A stretch of 64,000 bases of DNA, taken from IMG/VR virus record IMGVR_UViG_3300009183_000095, positions 1 to 64,000 of that record. One strand, given 5' to 3'. The first letter of the stretch is position 1. Each line of letters starts with the position of its first letter. Below, piece after piece: positions 39,336 to 48,329 of the stretch. A program made the translations under genes and the position numbers. This DNA is from a virus. The notes below the pieces were generated by a model. It searched no databases. It was given only the letters and a program-made list of their open reading frames with translations, and was not told where the DNA came from.

Positions 39336-39368
39336 CAAAAAAAAGCCCCGCTTTTTAAGACGGGGCTT
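39336..39368 (-). terminator. Rho-independent terminator after gp23
   Basis: AAGCCCCG and CGGGGCTT form a perfect eight-pair stem with a 10-base loop, followed by eight Ts on the minus strand. It ends the highly expressed capsid gene transcript. Confidence 0.92.
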
Positions 39369-39405
39369 CAAGTGCGCTTGTTATTATTATTTTTTAACGC
39401 TAATC

Positions 39406-40749
39406 TTACATTAGGTTGTTAACGAGTACACGGCGATAGTATAAGTTACTATTCTCAGTGATACGTCCTAAACCTTCTGTTCCACCTTCAGCAAACGGAT
39501 TAGCAACCATACCGTAACGGGTCTTGAAGCCAATCTTAGGTTGGAAAGTGTCTTGATCAACTGCACGAACCATTTGTAGAGGAACGTATGGGCAGTAGAA
39601 CAAACCAGCGTCAAATGCAGAAGAACCTTTGTAACCCATCAAGAAGAAGTTACCACCGGCATATGGGTCGATGTAAACACGAATACGACCGTTTAGAACA
39701 CCTGCGAAAGTGTTACCAGTGTCATCTACTTGTAGGTTATTGCTGTTAAGAGCAGGAGCGTAGTCAAGTACACCAGCCATTTGCAATGCAGACGCTACAT
39801 CTGAAGAGCAAAGAACGATGTTACCTTTTCCACGACGTGTATCTTTTGCAATTTGGTTAGCTTCACGCTCTAATTGGAACATTAAGCCTTTAAATTTCTC
39901 AACTGACCAACGACCGTTAGAGTCGGTGTCTAAGTCGAAAATACCTGATGTTGTTGTACCAGCGGTAGCACCACGAGCAGCAGAAACATAAATTGTACGA
40001 ATAACTTCGCGGTTAATTTCAGCTAAAATTTCAGCAGAAAGAATGTTTGACAATTCTGTTTCAGCATCAAGACCGTGAATTGCTTTCAAGTCTTGAGCAA
40101 GTTCCATTGAGTACTCAGCTTTTAGAGCACGTGACTTAGCTGTCACAGTAACCTTCTCGATAGAGAAAGCCATTTGTGGGAAAGCTAATGATGCGTTAGA
40201 GCCTAGGTATTCTGCAGACGCTGTTGATAGACCACCGGCAAAGTTAACGTTTGCAGATTGTGCTAGCAAGGTTGTGTTTGCGCCAGAACCTGTGTTACCA
40301 ACTTGTGTGTTACCAATTTGGTTACCACCGCCAACGATTGTTGAGAAGGCTGTGTTAACTTCATTGTAGAAAGTTTCTGTAGCTGTTTGGTTAGCGTAAC
40401 GAGCACGCATTGCGAAGATAAGACCAGTAGGTCCAGTCATTGGCTGAACGCCGCAGATATCATACGCAATCAAGTTTGGCATTGCACGGCGAACTAGAGA
40501 GATCAATACAGGGTCAAATGTATCAATAGCACTAGAACCGTCACCAGCTTGAACCGAGTTAACAGGTTGATTTGCTTCAAACAACTGTTGGCTTCCACGA
40601 ACCTGATTACCAGCCTCGCTTAGAGCTCTTTCAGTGTTTTCTAAGATTGTAGCAGTTACTGCGCGCTTATGCGGATCCTTGATCGATTCTAGATCTGGAT
40701 GCTCGAGTACAGGCTGCCATTTTTTTTGAATTTCTTCATTTAAGTACAT
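39406..40749 (-). CDS. 23: Major capsid protein gp23
   Basis: A 447-residue HK97-fold capsid protein. QKKWQPVLEHPDL near the start, PMTGPTGLIFAMRARY near 100-115, the TVTAKSRALKAEYSMELAQD stretch and FNPFAEG-like VANPFAEGG near the end are family landmarks. About 65 N-terminal residues would be removed by gp21. Shorter than T4 gp23 (521), as usual in marine relatives. No gp24 vertex gene follows. Confidence 0.95.
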   Translation of the reverse strand: MYLNEEIQKKWQPVLEHPDLESIKDPHKRAVTATILENTERALSEAGNQVRGSQQLFEANQPVNSVQAGDGSSAIDTFDPVLISLVRRAMPNLIAYDICGVQPMTGPTGLIFAMRARYANQTATETFYNEVNTAFSTIVGGGNQIGNTQVGNTGSGANTTLLAQSANVNFAGGLSTASAEYLGSNASLAFPQMAFSIEKVTVTAKSRALKAEYSMELAQDLKAIHGLDAETELSNILSAEILAEINREVIRTIYVSAARGATAGTTTSGIFDLDTDSNGRWSVEKFKGLMFQLEREANQIAKDTRRGKGNIVLCSSDVASALQMAGVLDYAPALNSNNLQVDDTGNTFAGVLNGRIRVYIDPYAGGNFFLMGYKGSSAFDAGLFYCPYVPLQMVRAVDQDTFQPKIGFKTRYGMVANPFAEGGTEGLGRITENSNLYYRRVLVNNLM

Positions 40750-40785
40750 GTGAGTTTCCCTTCCTTGTTAAAATTGGGTTATTTT

Positions 40786-40793
40786 TATTTATA
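40786..40793 (-). promoter_or_regulatory. T4-type late promoter box of gp23
   Basis: A perfect TATAAATA on the minus strand, 36 bases before the gp23 ATG, as expected for gp55-dependent late transcription. Confidence 0.8.
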
Positions 40794-40797
40794 ATTA

Positions 40798-41769
40798 TTA
40801 TTTTTTAGCGGTACGAGAAATGGCTTGCATGTAGCGAGCTACCACTGGATCCGATGAACCAACTTTCTTTTCGGCTTCTGGTTCCTGAGCAGTCTCAACT
40901 TCACTCTCAACAATATCGCTGCCTGCTTGCTTATTAGTAAAATAGTTTTCTTTAACGATTTCTAATTTACGTTTATAAGTTTTTTCATCAATGTATTCAA
41001 CGCCCTCGGCTAGAGTCTCGAATTTCTCTACTTGAGTAGCAGCAAGACCTTCAGCAACTTCAGCAAAAATAACTTGCTTGGTGTAACTGTCTACCTGCTT
41101 CTTCAGATCGATATTGTCTTGAACAGCTTCGTTGAGTTTTTGATCCAGCTCTTCCACTTGCTGTGATAGGGTCTCTACCACATCAACTTTCTCTAGAGGG
41201 ATGTCAATATAATTCTCTTCGAATAGTTGCTTAAGTCCGGCGATAAACTCTTCAGTAATTTCGCCTTTTAATGAACTTTCAACAGCTAGCTCGTTTTGCT
41301 CCATCCACTCTGCAACAACGTAGTTTAGATATTCATCAATGCGTGCATTGGTTTCTTCTACGAATGTTGTTACCTGCTCTTCTAATTGTTCTTGGTGTTC
41401 TTTTTCGATTTGCTCTTTAAGCTCATCAACCTTGGCGTTGACAGCTGCTTCGAAAATTGTGGTAGCTTTTTCTTTGAACTCTTCAGAAAGCTCCTCACCG
41501 TCAAATAACACAGCCATGTCTTCTTTCATAGAGACAGATGCTTTGTTCTTTGCAGAAGAGTCTGTAGTAGCTTTAGAGTTATTCTCTGAGCTAGTCTCTT
41601 CTTGGCCAGGGTTGTTTGGATCCTGAATCTTGTTCATGGCTTCCCCGTTAGATAGGTTAGACTTGGGAAGAGTAGCGCGAACACCGGTTGGATCAGCTGA
41701 CATAGCTTTGCCAGTTTGACCACCACCAGATTCCACCTTCTCTTCAATTTTTTGTTTTTCTTTCAACAT
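40798..41769 (-). CDS. 22: Prohead core scaffold gp22
   Basis: A 323-residue, very acidic, helical protein with long coiled coils (about 100-250). Its position between gp21 and gp23 identifies it as the main scaffold. The first 70 residues are polar and low complexity. gp22 is cut by gp21 during maturation. Confidence 0.85.
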   Translation of the reverse strand: MLKEKQKIEEKVESGGGQTGKAMSADPTGVRATLPKSNLSNGEAMNKIQDPNNPGQEETSSENNSKATTDSSAKNKASVSMKEDMAVLFDGEELSEEFKEKATTIFEAAVNAKVDELKEQIEKEHQEQLEEQVTTFVEETNARIDEYLNYVVAEWMEQNELAVESSLKGEITEEFIAGLKQLFEENYIDIPLEKVDVVETLSQQVEELDQKLNEAVQDNIDLKKQVDSYTKQVIFAEVAEGLAATQVEKFETLAEGVEYIDEKTYKRKLEIVKENYFTNKQAGSDIVESEVETAQEPEAEKKVGSSDPVVARYMQAISRTAKK

Positions 41770-41798
41770 ATTGGACTCCTGTGTAGGGATTTATTTAC

Positions 41799-41806
41799 TA
41801 TTTATA
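41799..41806 (-). promoter_or_regulatory. T4-type late promoter box of gp22
   Basis: Perfect TATAAATA on the minus strand, 29 bases before the gp22 ATG. Confidence 0.75.
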
Positions 41807-41809
41807 ATT

Positions 41810-42469
41810 CTAAACCTTTGATAGATGCTTAAGAAAGTTTTCGAATACTTTAATTTTTACTTCTTCTAAATTTCTTGAAGAAGCGCGCTTGACTTCTTTA
41901 TGCATTTCTTCTATCTGATGTGCTTTTAGGATTCCATTATCCCAAACCCATTCAACACCCTCCATAATACCTCTTACAAAGGCATCAGGGGCAGATGGAT
42001 CTGCTACAATATCGGCGGCAGTAGCAAGATAAAAATCATCCTGCACCTCCATCACACCGCTCTTTGTTTCCTTTAGAGAACCCATGCCTCTAGAAGAAAC
42101 TCCTAACTGTGCACCCTCTTCGATTAAGCTTTTAACTATGTTTCCATAAGGGGTGTCTAGTATCTTTGCCTTGCCTATGACATCATTGCCTTCTAATTTT
42201 AACGATTTAATCATATGGCTGGCGCGCTCGAGATTAATGGTAGGACCGGATGGATGTCCTAACTCACCATAAGCACGATTCTTTTCGACGTATTCTTTAT
42301 TATAACGACCAAGTTCTTTTTCCATAATGTGTTTACGATAAACACGATTATTTCTATTGGCTTGCTCTGTCTGCATGAACACACCGTGTATATAGAAGTC
42401 TTTTTTACCTGATTCTTTTTGTTCAACCAGGTAGTCAACTTCTTCAACTAATTCGGTAAAGAGCTTCAT
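41810..42469 (-). CDS. 21: Prohead protease gp21
   Basis: A 219-residue serine protease of the herpesvirus-assemblin type. The catalytic His is in AYGELGHPSG near 68-77, the Ser in LGVSSRGMGSL near 122-132. It cuts the scaffold and capsid proteins at Glu sites. Length matches T4 gp21 (212). Confidence 0.92.
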   Translation of the reverse strand: MKLFTELVEEVDYLVEQKESGKKDFYIHGVFMQTEQANRNNRVYRKHIMEKELGRYNKEYVEKNRAYGELGHPSGPTINLERASHMIKSLKLEGNDVIGKAKILDTPYGNIVKSLIEEGAQLGVSSRGMGSLKETKSGVMEVQDDFYLATAADIVADPSAPDAFVRGIMEGVEWVWDNGILKAHQIEEMHKEVKRASSRNLEEVKIKVFENFLKHLSKV

Positions 42470-42478
42470 GTGTTTTCC

Positions 42479-42772
42479 TTAAAGGTATGCAACCGAGGTT
42501 GCTCTAATAGTGTCCGCTGCAGATACAAAAGCTCCTGATACCTGGATGGTATCTGTTGGTAGCTTAACAATGTATTCTTGGCTAAAATTTGTAGAATGGT
42601 GTCCAAGTGTAAAGGTTGCTTTTACAGAACCAGTGTTCGAGGCCAATTGAATAAGACAAGAATTTGAACCATCTAAATTAACGAGCCTAACTAACGAAGC
42701 GGAGCTGACGTTGCTAGCTGCAGTATTAACAATAGATACTTCAGATGATAGTATTTTAATTACTTCTGCCAT
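42479..42772 (-). CDS. Putative head decoration protein, paralogue A
   Basis: A 97-residue beta-rich protein, EVIKILSSEVSIVNTAASNV opening and GHHSTNFSQEYIVKLPTD in the middle. It is clearly related to the protein next door (42781-43062). Both stand between gp21 and the gp68-like protein in the late head block. Head decoration or minor capsid role is inferred from place and size. Confidence 0.7.
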   Translation of the reverse strand: MAEVIKILSSEVSIVNTAASNVSSASLVRLVNLDGSNSCLIQLASNTGSVKATFTLGHHSTNFSQEYIVKLPTDTIQVSGAFVSAADTIRATSVAYL

Positions 42773-42780
42773 AAATCCTC

Positions 42781-43062
42781 TTATAAACTGTATGCAACAC
42801 TGGTTGCTAAAGTGGTACTTACACCGCTAGTCAACAGTTTATCTGTTGGATCTTTTACTAGAATCAATCTTGCGAAATCAGTACCTTTATGTCCTAATGT
42901 AGTAGTAGCCTTTGTTGAGCCGTTTGCGTAAGTAAGACTTATCACACTAGATATGGACGCGCTGGTGTTAACGAGTCTTACTAGCACGGCTCCACTAACC
43001 GTATTACCAACAGTATTTGAAAGAGAAATCTCTGATGATAATACTTTTAAGGTACTAGCCAT
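42781..43062 (-). CDS. Putative head decoration protein, paralogue B
   Basis: A 93-residue beta-rich protein, STLKVLSSEISLSNTVGNTV opening and GHKGTDFARLILVKDPTDKL in the middle. Shared landmarks with the neighbour are SSE, VLVRLVN, K-A-T, LGH and PTD, in the same order. A tandem duplication is the simple reading. Eight bases separate the two genes. Confidence 0.7.
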   Translation of the reverse strand: MASTLKVLSSEISLSNTVGNTVSGAVLVRLVNTSASISSVISLTYANGSTKATTTLGHKGTDFARLILVKDPTDKLLTSGVSTTLATSVAYSL

Positions 43063-43690
43063 TTACAGCCTCTTTATCGTTACTATCTAACTCAAGCAAT
43101 TTGATAATTTCTTCTGATTGACCTGATTCAACTAACTCTAACATAGCTTGTCTGTTCTCTTCTGAGAGTACAGAAAATAATTCTAATAGTTTAACAGTAC
43201 TATCTGATACTTCTGCCTCTTCTTTTGCTAGAACAGGCTTTGCATATTCACCTTGTTGAAGAATTTGATCATGTATGTCTTGCAACTGGCGATGAATGTG
43301 TTTAATATCACCAACATGACCCCAATGGGCTTGACCTTGGTTGTAACCTTTTTTATCAGTTACTGCACTGTAGTGTTTGGAAAGACCGCCATGTATATTC
43401 TTTAACAGTTTAGCAGCATCGGAGTGGTATTTTTCAAACTGTGCATGTGACTGTTCACCCTCTTGAATTGGTTCTGCCTCTTCGTATACCTTTTCGTCTT
43501 CACCTTGATCGTAGCCGTGCTTTTCTTCTTTACGTTTAACGGTCTTTACATTAGTAGCTTGAAACACATCGTCTTTATTGCCATTTCTATCGGCAGTCTT
43601 AACGACAATATGTTTATCCATAAACTTCTGCTCATCGCCAGCTTTAGGTCTATAGACCTCAAGCATTTTTTTAAGCGTCTTGGCCATCAT
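43055..43690 (-). CDS. Prohead core protein, gp68-like
   Basis: A 211-residue charged helical protein between the decoration genes and the gp67-like protein. Rich in Glu, Lys and His (QAHWGHVGDIKHIHRQLQDI). Its place and character suggest the gp68 position of T4, but T4 gp68 is 141 residues and similarity is not clear by eye. Confidence 0.6.
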   Translation of the reverse strand: MMAKTLKKMLEVYRPKAGDEQKFMDKHIVVKTADRNGNKDDVFQATNVKTVKRKEEKHGYDQGEDEKVYEEAEPIQEGEQSHAQFEKYHSDAAKLLKNIHGGLSKHYSAVTDKKGYNQGQAHWGHVGDIKHIHRQLQDIHDQILQQGEYAKPVLAKEEAEVSDSTVKLLELFSVLSEENRQAMLELVESGQSEEIIKLLELDSNDKEAVNG

Positions 43691-43895
43691 TTTCCCCTTG
43701 GGTTACTTCGGTAGCATCTTCTTCTGCTGATTTGACTTCTTGATCGCCAAACATATTCTTTGCAAACTGTGCTTTCTTTTCCTGCACAGCATCGTAGACC
43801 TTATCCATCATTAGCTGATTGAAATGATCTTTAAAAGTAGAAGGTTCTGCATCTACCGCTGAGTTAATTAAATCTGCGACTGTAATAGTTGTCAT
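43671..43895 (-). CDS. 67: Prohead core protein gp67-like
   Basis: A 74-residue protein, MTTITVADLINSAVDAEPST then KDHFNQLMMDKVYDAVQEKK and an acidic tail. Size, place after gp20 and the LMxxKxxDAxxxxK helix fit gp67, which is cut into internal peptides. It overlaps the next gene by 20 bases. Confidence 0.7.
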   Translation of the reverse strand: MTTITVADLINSAVDAEPSTFKDHFNQLMMDKVYDAVQEKKAQFAKNMFGDQEVKSAEEDATEVTQGENDGQDA

Positions 43896-43912
43896 TAAGT
43901 TGTCTCCAATGA

Positions 43913-43924
43913 TATTTATTTATT
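43913..43924 (-). promoter_or_regulatory. Possible late promoter box of gp67
   Basis: Two overlapping AATAAATA boxes on the minus strand (one mismatch to TATAAATA), about 18-22 bases before the gp67-like ATG. Confidence 0.4.
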
Positions 43925-45518
43925 GCTGTTCTTGAGGTGGTAATTCTTGAGAAGGCTGCCCTGGCATTCCAGGTTGTCCAGGCATACCTGGTTGTCCTTG
44001 TCCGTCAACAGCCGTTTGATATTGTTGGATTTCCATTTCATCAGAAATTTCTTCATCCATTTCTTCAATATCATCTTCTGTTTGCATTAATATATTTTTG
44101 CGAATCCATGTATGAGAGTAATATTTACCTGCGTAAGGATCTATTTCCTGAAGCACGGCAAGTCTCTCTTTCATCACATCTATGTTTTTAAGTTCGGCAA
44201 AGAAGTTGTCTTGTGCATACTCAAATTTAATAGATTGACCAAAGGTTTTCCAATCATCGGTGGTAATAATACCCTTAAGAATTAGTTGTCTCTCTAGCGA
44301 CTTAAGGAACAGCTGGTTAAATTTACCTCTTAGTCTATTAACAAATTTGGAAAACTTAACCTCATCACGAGTAATCTCTGTTGAACGACCCATATTAAAG
44401 GATGCGTCATTCTGTAATCTAGTAGGCGGAACGTTAAGAGCTTGTAGAAGTTTCTTTTGAAAATATTCTACATCTGTCATCTCGCCTAGGTTTTGACCAC
44501 CTGGTAGAGTTGTAATTTCCGTACCTCGATTACCTTCACGTCTAGGAAGCCAGTAGTCTTCCATCATTGTCATAAATTTACGATCATCTCTGATCTCTCC
44601 AGACGCTTGATCGTAAACAATTTTATTCTTATGGCGTTGCATCATATCACGAAGATATTGTTCAGCCTTCATCTTTGGAAGATTACCTACATCGATGTAG
44701 AATATTCTTCTTTCAGGTGCTCTAGATACTCTGTAAATAACAGTAGCATCTTCTAATGTACGCAATTGATTTAAGGATTTAATTGCTTTATGTAAATAGG
44801 AAAGAACGTTTGTATTATTCTTATCCATTAAACCAGAAACTACATGTACAATACTATCTTTTGCAATTCTTAATCCAGTGGTAGTAGCGCCAGGATTAGG
44901 ATTACCTGCACCCCAATTAGCCTTATCATTATAAATGTAGTACTCTTTACTTACACCGGTAAGGGTGGCTTGAGTAGATGGATCTTTTTTCTTTTTGACC
45001 TCTCTGATTTTACGAATCTTACGAGGGTCAATATATCTTAATTCTTTAAGTCCTTGACGAGGGTCTTTCTCATCAATAATAGCATGGTAGTATAATCTTC
45101 CGTCTACGTACCAGCGTCTAAAAATTTCATATGCTTGATTGTTAAAGTTAAGAAGCGTTAGAATATTATCAAATTCTGTTTTAATTAACTTCTTAACGTT
45201 AGCACCAACCTCAACATCATCTAAAACAATATCAACTACATCTTTTTCTTTTTCTACTACTATAGCTTCATTAACTATATCATCAACGGCAGAATCTATT
45301 TCCGGATGTTGAGCCATTTCTCTATAACGGGTAACAAGCTCGGACTCGGTTCTAGCTGAACCTTCTAAGTCAACATACGTCCCATAAACGCCACCGGCAG
45401 CAACAACAACAGCACCATCCGTATCGTCCGATTTAGGGACGAAGGATTTCTGCCTGTCATCAACAAGCTGCTGCTCTTCTTGGGTGCGGCGTATTTCAAA
45501 GCCGAAAAAATTTGCCAT
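43920..45518 (-). CDS. 20: Portal protein gp20
   Basis: A 532-residue portal that forms the dodecameric DNA gate. YREMAQHPEIDSAVDDIVNE near 67-86, FRRWYVDGRLYYHAIID near 140-156, and the RVSRAPERRIFYIDVGNLPK stretch are family landmarks. The C-terminus has a Gly/Pro/Gln tail with repeats of PGQPGM. Length matches T4 gp20 (524). Confidence 0.95.
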   Translation of the reverse strand: MANFFGFEIRRTQEEQQLVDDRQKSFVPKSDDTDGAVVVAAGGVYGTYVDLEGSARTESELVTRYREMAQHPEIDSAVDDIVNEAIVVEKEKDVVDIVLDDVEVGANVKKLIKTEFDNILTLLNFNNQAYEIFRRWYVDGRLYYHAIIDEKDPRQGLKELRYIDPRKIRKIREVKKKKDPSTQATLTGVSKEYYIYNDKANWGAGNPNPGATTTGLRIAKDSIVHVVSGLMDKNNTNVLSYLHKAIKSLNQLRTLEDATVIYRVSRAPERRIFYIDVGNLPKMKAEQYLRDMMQRHKNKIVYDQASGEIRDDRKFMTMMEDYWLPRREGNRGTEITTLPGGQNLGEMTDVEYFQKKLLQALNVPPTRLQNDASFNMGRSTEITRDEVKFSKFVNRLRGKFNQLFLKSLERQLILKGIITTDDWKTFGQSIKFEYAQDNFFAELKNIDVMKERLAVLQEIDPYAGKYYSHTWIRKNILMQTEDDIEEMDEEISDEMEIQQYQTAVDGQGQPGMPGQPGMPGQPSQELPPQEQQ

Positions 45519-45534
45519 AATGTCCTCAATAGGC

Positions 45535-45552
45535 GGGCGGCCGAAGCCGCCC
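45535..45552 (-). other. Perfect UUCG-tetraloop hairpin between gp19 and gp20
   Basis: GGGCGGC-TTCG-GCCGCCC on the minus strand, seven GC pairs capped by a very stable tetraloop, with no T-run behind it. It may protect the gp19 mRNA 3' end or act as a partial terminator. Confidence 0.75.
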
Positions 45553-45558
45553 TATATT

Positions 45559-46110
45559 TTAAGATCCACCAGCATTACCAGTAATACCACCTGATACTTC
45601 ATGGTAGTCATACTGGAATGTTACGGTGAATTCTTCAATTTGATCAGTTGAATTCCAATCCACGTCAATAGGTGAAATTTCAGAAGGGTAAATGCCACTG
45701 AACGTATATGTTCTAATAGGATTACCCGTTTTAGAATATTGTGTAACTTGTGCTGATGATTTATATAGGAGAGGGGATGCAGATCCAAACAATCTTACGT
45801 TTCCTTGTAAGGAGTTAATCTTGTTTGACCACTCTTCCATAGAGTTACGAATCAAAAAGTCTTCGTCGTTTATTACAGTAACTGTCCACTGTCCAAACGT
45901 TCTGTCGCCAGCCAGTCTAATCTTTCTACCAAAGTAAGGTACTTCAATTGTACCTAAAGTAGAAGGTGGAATCTGAGCTGCTCTAACCAGGAACGGAACC
46001 TTGATATCGGCTACTGAGTTAGCTGGGTTAGTAATCGTTACCTGGAAAAGACTATTTCTAGCCCCTCCCAAGGTTAACTGACTTCTAATCTCGTTTACAT
46101 TAAATGCCAT
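45559..46110 (-). CDS. 19: Tail tube protein gp19
   Basis: A 183-residue tube monomer. GGARNSLFQVTITNPANSVA, TLGTIEVPYFGRKIRLAGD and TFSGIYPSEISPIDVDWNS are characteristic. It stands between sheath gp18 and portal gp20 as in T4. Length matches T4 gp19 (163) roughly. Confidence 0.92.
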   Translation of the reverse strand: MAFNVNEIRSQLTLGGARNSLFQVTITNPANSVADIKVPFLVRAAQIPPSTLGTIEVPYFGRKIRLAGDRTFGQWTVTVINDEDFLIRNSMEEWSNKINSLQGNVRLFGSASPLLYKSSAQVTQYSKTGNPIRTYTFSGIYPSEISPIDVDWNSTDQIEEFTVTFQYDYHEVSGGITGNAGGS

Positions 46111-46133
46111 GTTTTGTTCTCCTTGTTATTAGT

Positions 46134-46141
46134 TATTTATT
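46134..46141 (-). promoter_or_regulatory. Possible late promoter box of gp19
   Basis: AATAAATA on the minus strand, one mismatch to the late box, 24 bases before the gp19 ATG. Confidence 0.45.
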
Positions 46142-48257
46142 AGAACTGTCCAACAACTTCGGAGAATTCAACACCTGTTCTAACAGCTGTAAAGTTCAGC
46201 TGGATGTAATTAATAGACTTAGCAGGCTTAATGTAAATATCGCCAACAAATTCATTCCTGTCAATTACTTCAGGAGTGTTGTTTGTCTCGTCGCACACGA
46301 CTTTAAAGTCGTAGATACCACGTCTACCCTGAACATCACGTAGGAATGGTTCTACCAAGTTTCTGAACTGTGCTCTGGTGAATTCGTCGTTGAATTCAAA
46401 CATGGTAAACTTAGCGGCTGTAGAGATTGCTTTTTCTAGAACAATGAACAGACGACGCACGTTAATACGATCGAATGCAGATGTCTTATTCAACAATGTC
46501 TTATCGCCATATAAGATGGTACCTTGACCAGGGAACGTAACAACAGGATTGATACTGTTCTTATACAGAACATCTCTTTCACTCTTGTTAGGATTGTAGG
46601 CAAGCTTAACCACATTCTTAATAGCGCCTCTGTTGAAGCCAGCAGGTGAGAACCAAGGATCCCTTGTATCATCTGTTCGAACACATAGACCGGCAACATC
46701 ACCGTTCAATGGAATGTATCGATACAAGTCGTTGTATTTGTCGTACTGATATTTGTAACCGGAATCTAGTACGGCATAAGAGGTTGGAGTTACAGCATTT
46801 CTAAATGTAACTACCTTATCTACTTCATCTGCTGCAGCATTTAAGACTACTGCTTCTTTATACGGTGATATAAAAGCAACGCAATCTTTTCTTGTTTCGC
46901 AAATATTGTCGATAATGTAATTAGCTACTTGTGTGTTAGATGTGCCGCCTCTTGCTTTACCAGCAAGAATTAACGAAATATCTACACTCTCAGAAGACTT
47001 GAAGAAGTCATAACCTGAAGTTAGTTCGGTAACTGGAATAGAACCTTCGTCAGACCCATCTGAACCACCAACAAAAGATTGTGATAGTGGTAAGTTGTTA
47101 GCTTGACTTGCCATATAAACAGCAGTGTTAGTATAACCAGATGCTCTGTTTACGTTGTAGTACACATACTTGGATGTAGAGTTAATAACATCCTTAATAT
47201 GAAGTGAAGCTCCATCTTCGGTCTTTGCATCAGTTGCTCTTGAAAGCCCTTGATAGGCTTCTAGAATTGTACCTGGAACACCAGTAAACTGTCCGTCTTC
47301 ATCCTCAACAACCACGTGCACCTGATCGACAGCTGCAGAGTTACCAAAGTTTTGAACATAAGGTGAAGTACCTGGTGCTGCATCTACGTTAAGTGCATAC
47401 TCCCAATAACGTTTTAGATAACCAGCAGATGTAGTTAGAACGTTAGCAACAGAAATGTTACCGTAATCAGAAAGTGTAAACTTGCTCTCAACGTTTACAG
47501 TTACGTATGCGTGAGTAGAGTTTGTAGTAGTTGTTCCAATAGATGAAACTTTAACCAGCTTAGTGCCGATAGAGGTATTACCTAGTTCGATCAAGTCACC
47601 AACAGTTAGCAAGTCTCTTAGAGTATTAACTCTAGTAGTAGCTTCACTTAAAATACCGGTTGATGAATTAGCAACTTTAAGAGTTACTGTATTGGCACCA
47701 GTATTAGCAACAATACTTGTTAGCTGACCGTTAGAGCTTAAATTAGCATTACCTCCGGTTAGCGAGGTATTTGAAAAATATGTGTTTGGAGTATCACAAA
47801 CAGATATCTTTAACGAATTACCTAGTGCGCCTGGGTAGCGAGCAATGTAGCGAACGTTAGTTTCACCACCGATAGCTGATTGTACAGTAGAGTCGTCAAT
47901 CTGATCATCATTTTTGATAATTAAGCTTGAATTTGTGGTAACTGCACCTACGTTTGCATAAGCAGAAAGTACACCAGTGACACCAGTGGCGTCAGCAGTG
48001 TTTGCCGCTCTAACTACATATAGCTTGTTACCATATGATAGAAAGTTGGCGGCAGTAAAGAATGTTTCAGGGTTTAAATTGGTAGGCTTACCAAAACGCT
48101 GAACTAGTGTTGATTCAGAATCGATTAGAATACGCTTGTCGATAGGTCCCCAACGAAACACGCCGGCAAAGGCGCCTTCAGTTGTAGAAACCGCAGGAAC
48201 AACCGTAGTCAAGTCAATTTCAGTTATATTTACGCCTGGACTAACTTGAAATGGCAT
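46140..48257 (-). CDS. 18: Tail sheath protein gp18
   Basis: A 705-residue contractile sheath protein. The start SPGVNITEIDLTTVVPAVST and the C-terminal domain with RINVRRLFIVLEKAI, FNDEFTRAQFRNLVEPFL and FKVVCDETNNTPEVID are typical. Length near T4 gp18 (659), the middle being variable. Confidence 0.95.
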   Translation of the reverse strand: MPFQVSPGVNITEIDLTTVVPAVSTTEGAFAGVFRWGPIDKRILIDSESTLVQRFGKPTNLNPETFFTAANFLSYGNKLYVVRAANTADATGVTGVLSAYANVGAVTTNSSLIIKNDDQIDDSTVQSAIGGETNVRYIARYPGALGNSLKISVCDTPNTYFSNTSLTGGNANLSSNGQLTSIVANTGANTVTLKVANSSTGILSEATTRVNTLRDLLTVGDLIELGNTSIGTKLVKVSSIGTTTTNSTHAYVTVNVESKFTLSDYGNISVANVLTTSAGYLKRYWEYALNVDAAPGTSPYVQNFGNSAAVDQVHVVVEDEDGQFTGVPGTILEAYQGLSRATDAKTEDGASLHIKDVINSTSKYVYYNVNRASGYTNTAVYMASQANNLPLSQSFVGGSDGSDEGSIPVTELTSGYDFFKSSESVDISLILAGKARGGTSNTQVANYIIDNICETRKDCVAFISPYKEAVVLNAAADEVDKVVTFRNAVTPTSYAVLDSGYKYQYDKYNDLYRYIPLNGDVAGLCVRTDDTRDPWFSPAGFNRGAIKNVVKLAYNPNKSERDVLYKNSINPVVTFPGQGTILYGDKTLLNKTSAFDRINVRRLFIVLEKAISTAAKFTMFEFNDEFTRAQFRNLVEPFLRDVQGRRGIYDFKVVCDETNNTPEVIDRNEFVGDIYIKPAKSINYIQLNFTAVRTGVEFSEVVGQF

Positions 48258-48307
48258 TTTTTTCTCCCTTCAGAGGTTTTAATCATTACAGTAAGACTGT
48301 CTTATTC

Positions 48308-48315
48308 TATTTATA
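48308..48315 (-). promoter_or_regulatory. T4-type late promoter box of gp18
   Basis: Perfect TATAAATA on the minus strand, 50 bases before the gp18 ATG, in the gap after gp17. Confidence 0.75.
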
Positions 48316-48329
48316 AATCTAAGGATTTA

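Noticed and set aside
40798-41769. Acidic coiled-coil gene as a host-derived SMC fragment
   Set aside because: No Walker motifs, and the place between gp21 and gp23 fixes it as the gp22 scaffold.
43920-44030. PGQPGM repeats at the end of gp20 as a collagen-like mobile tract
   Set aside because: Only a short low-complexity tail of the portal, common in this family, and without repeated DNA beyond three units.
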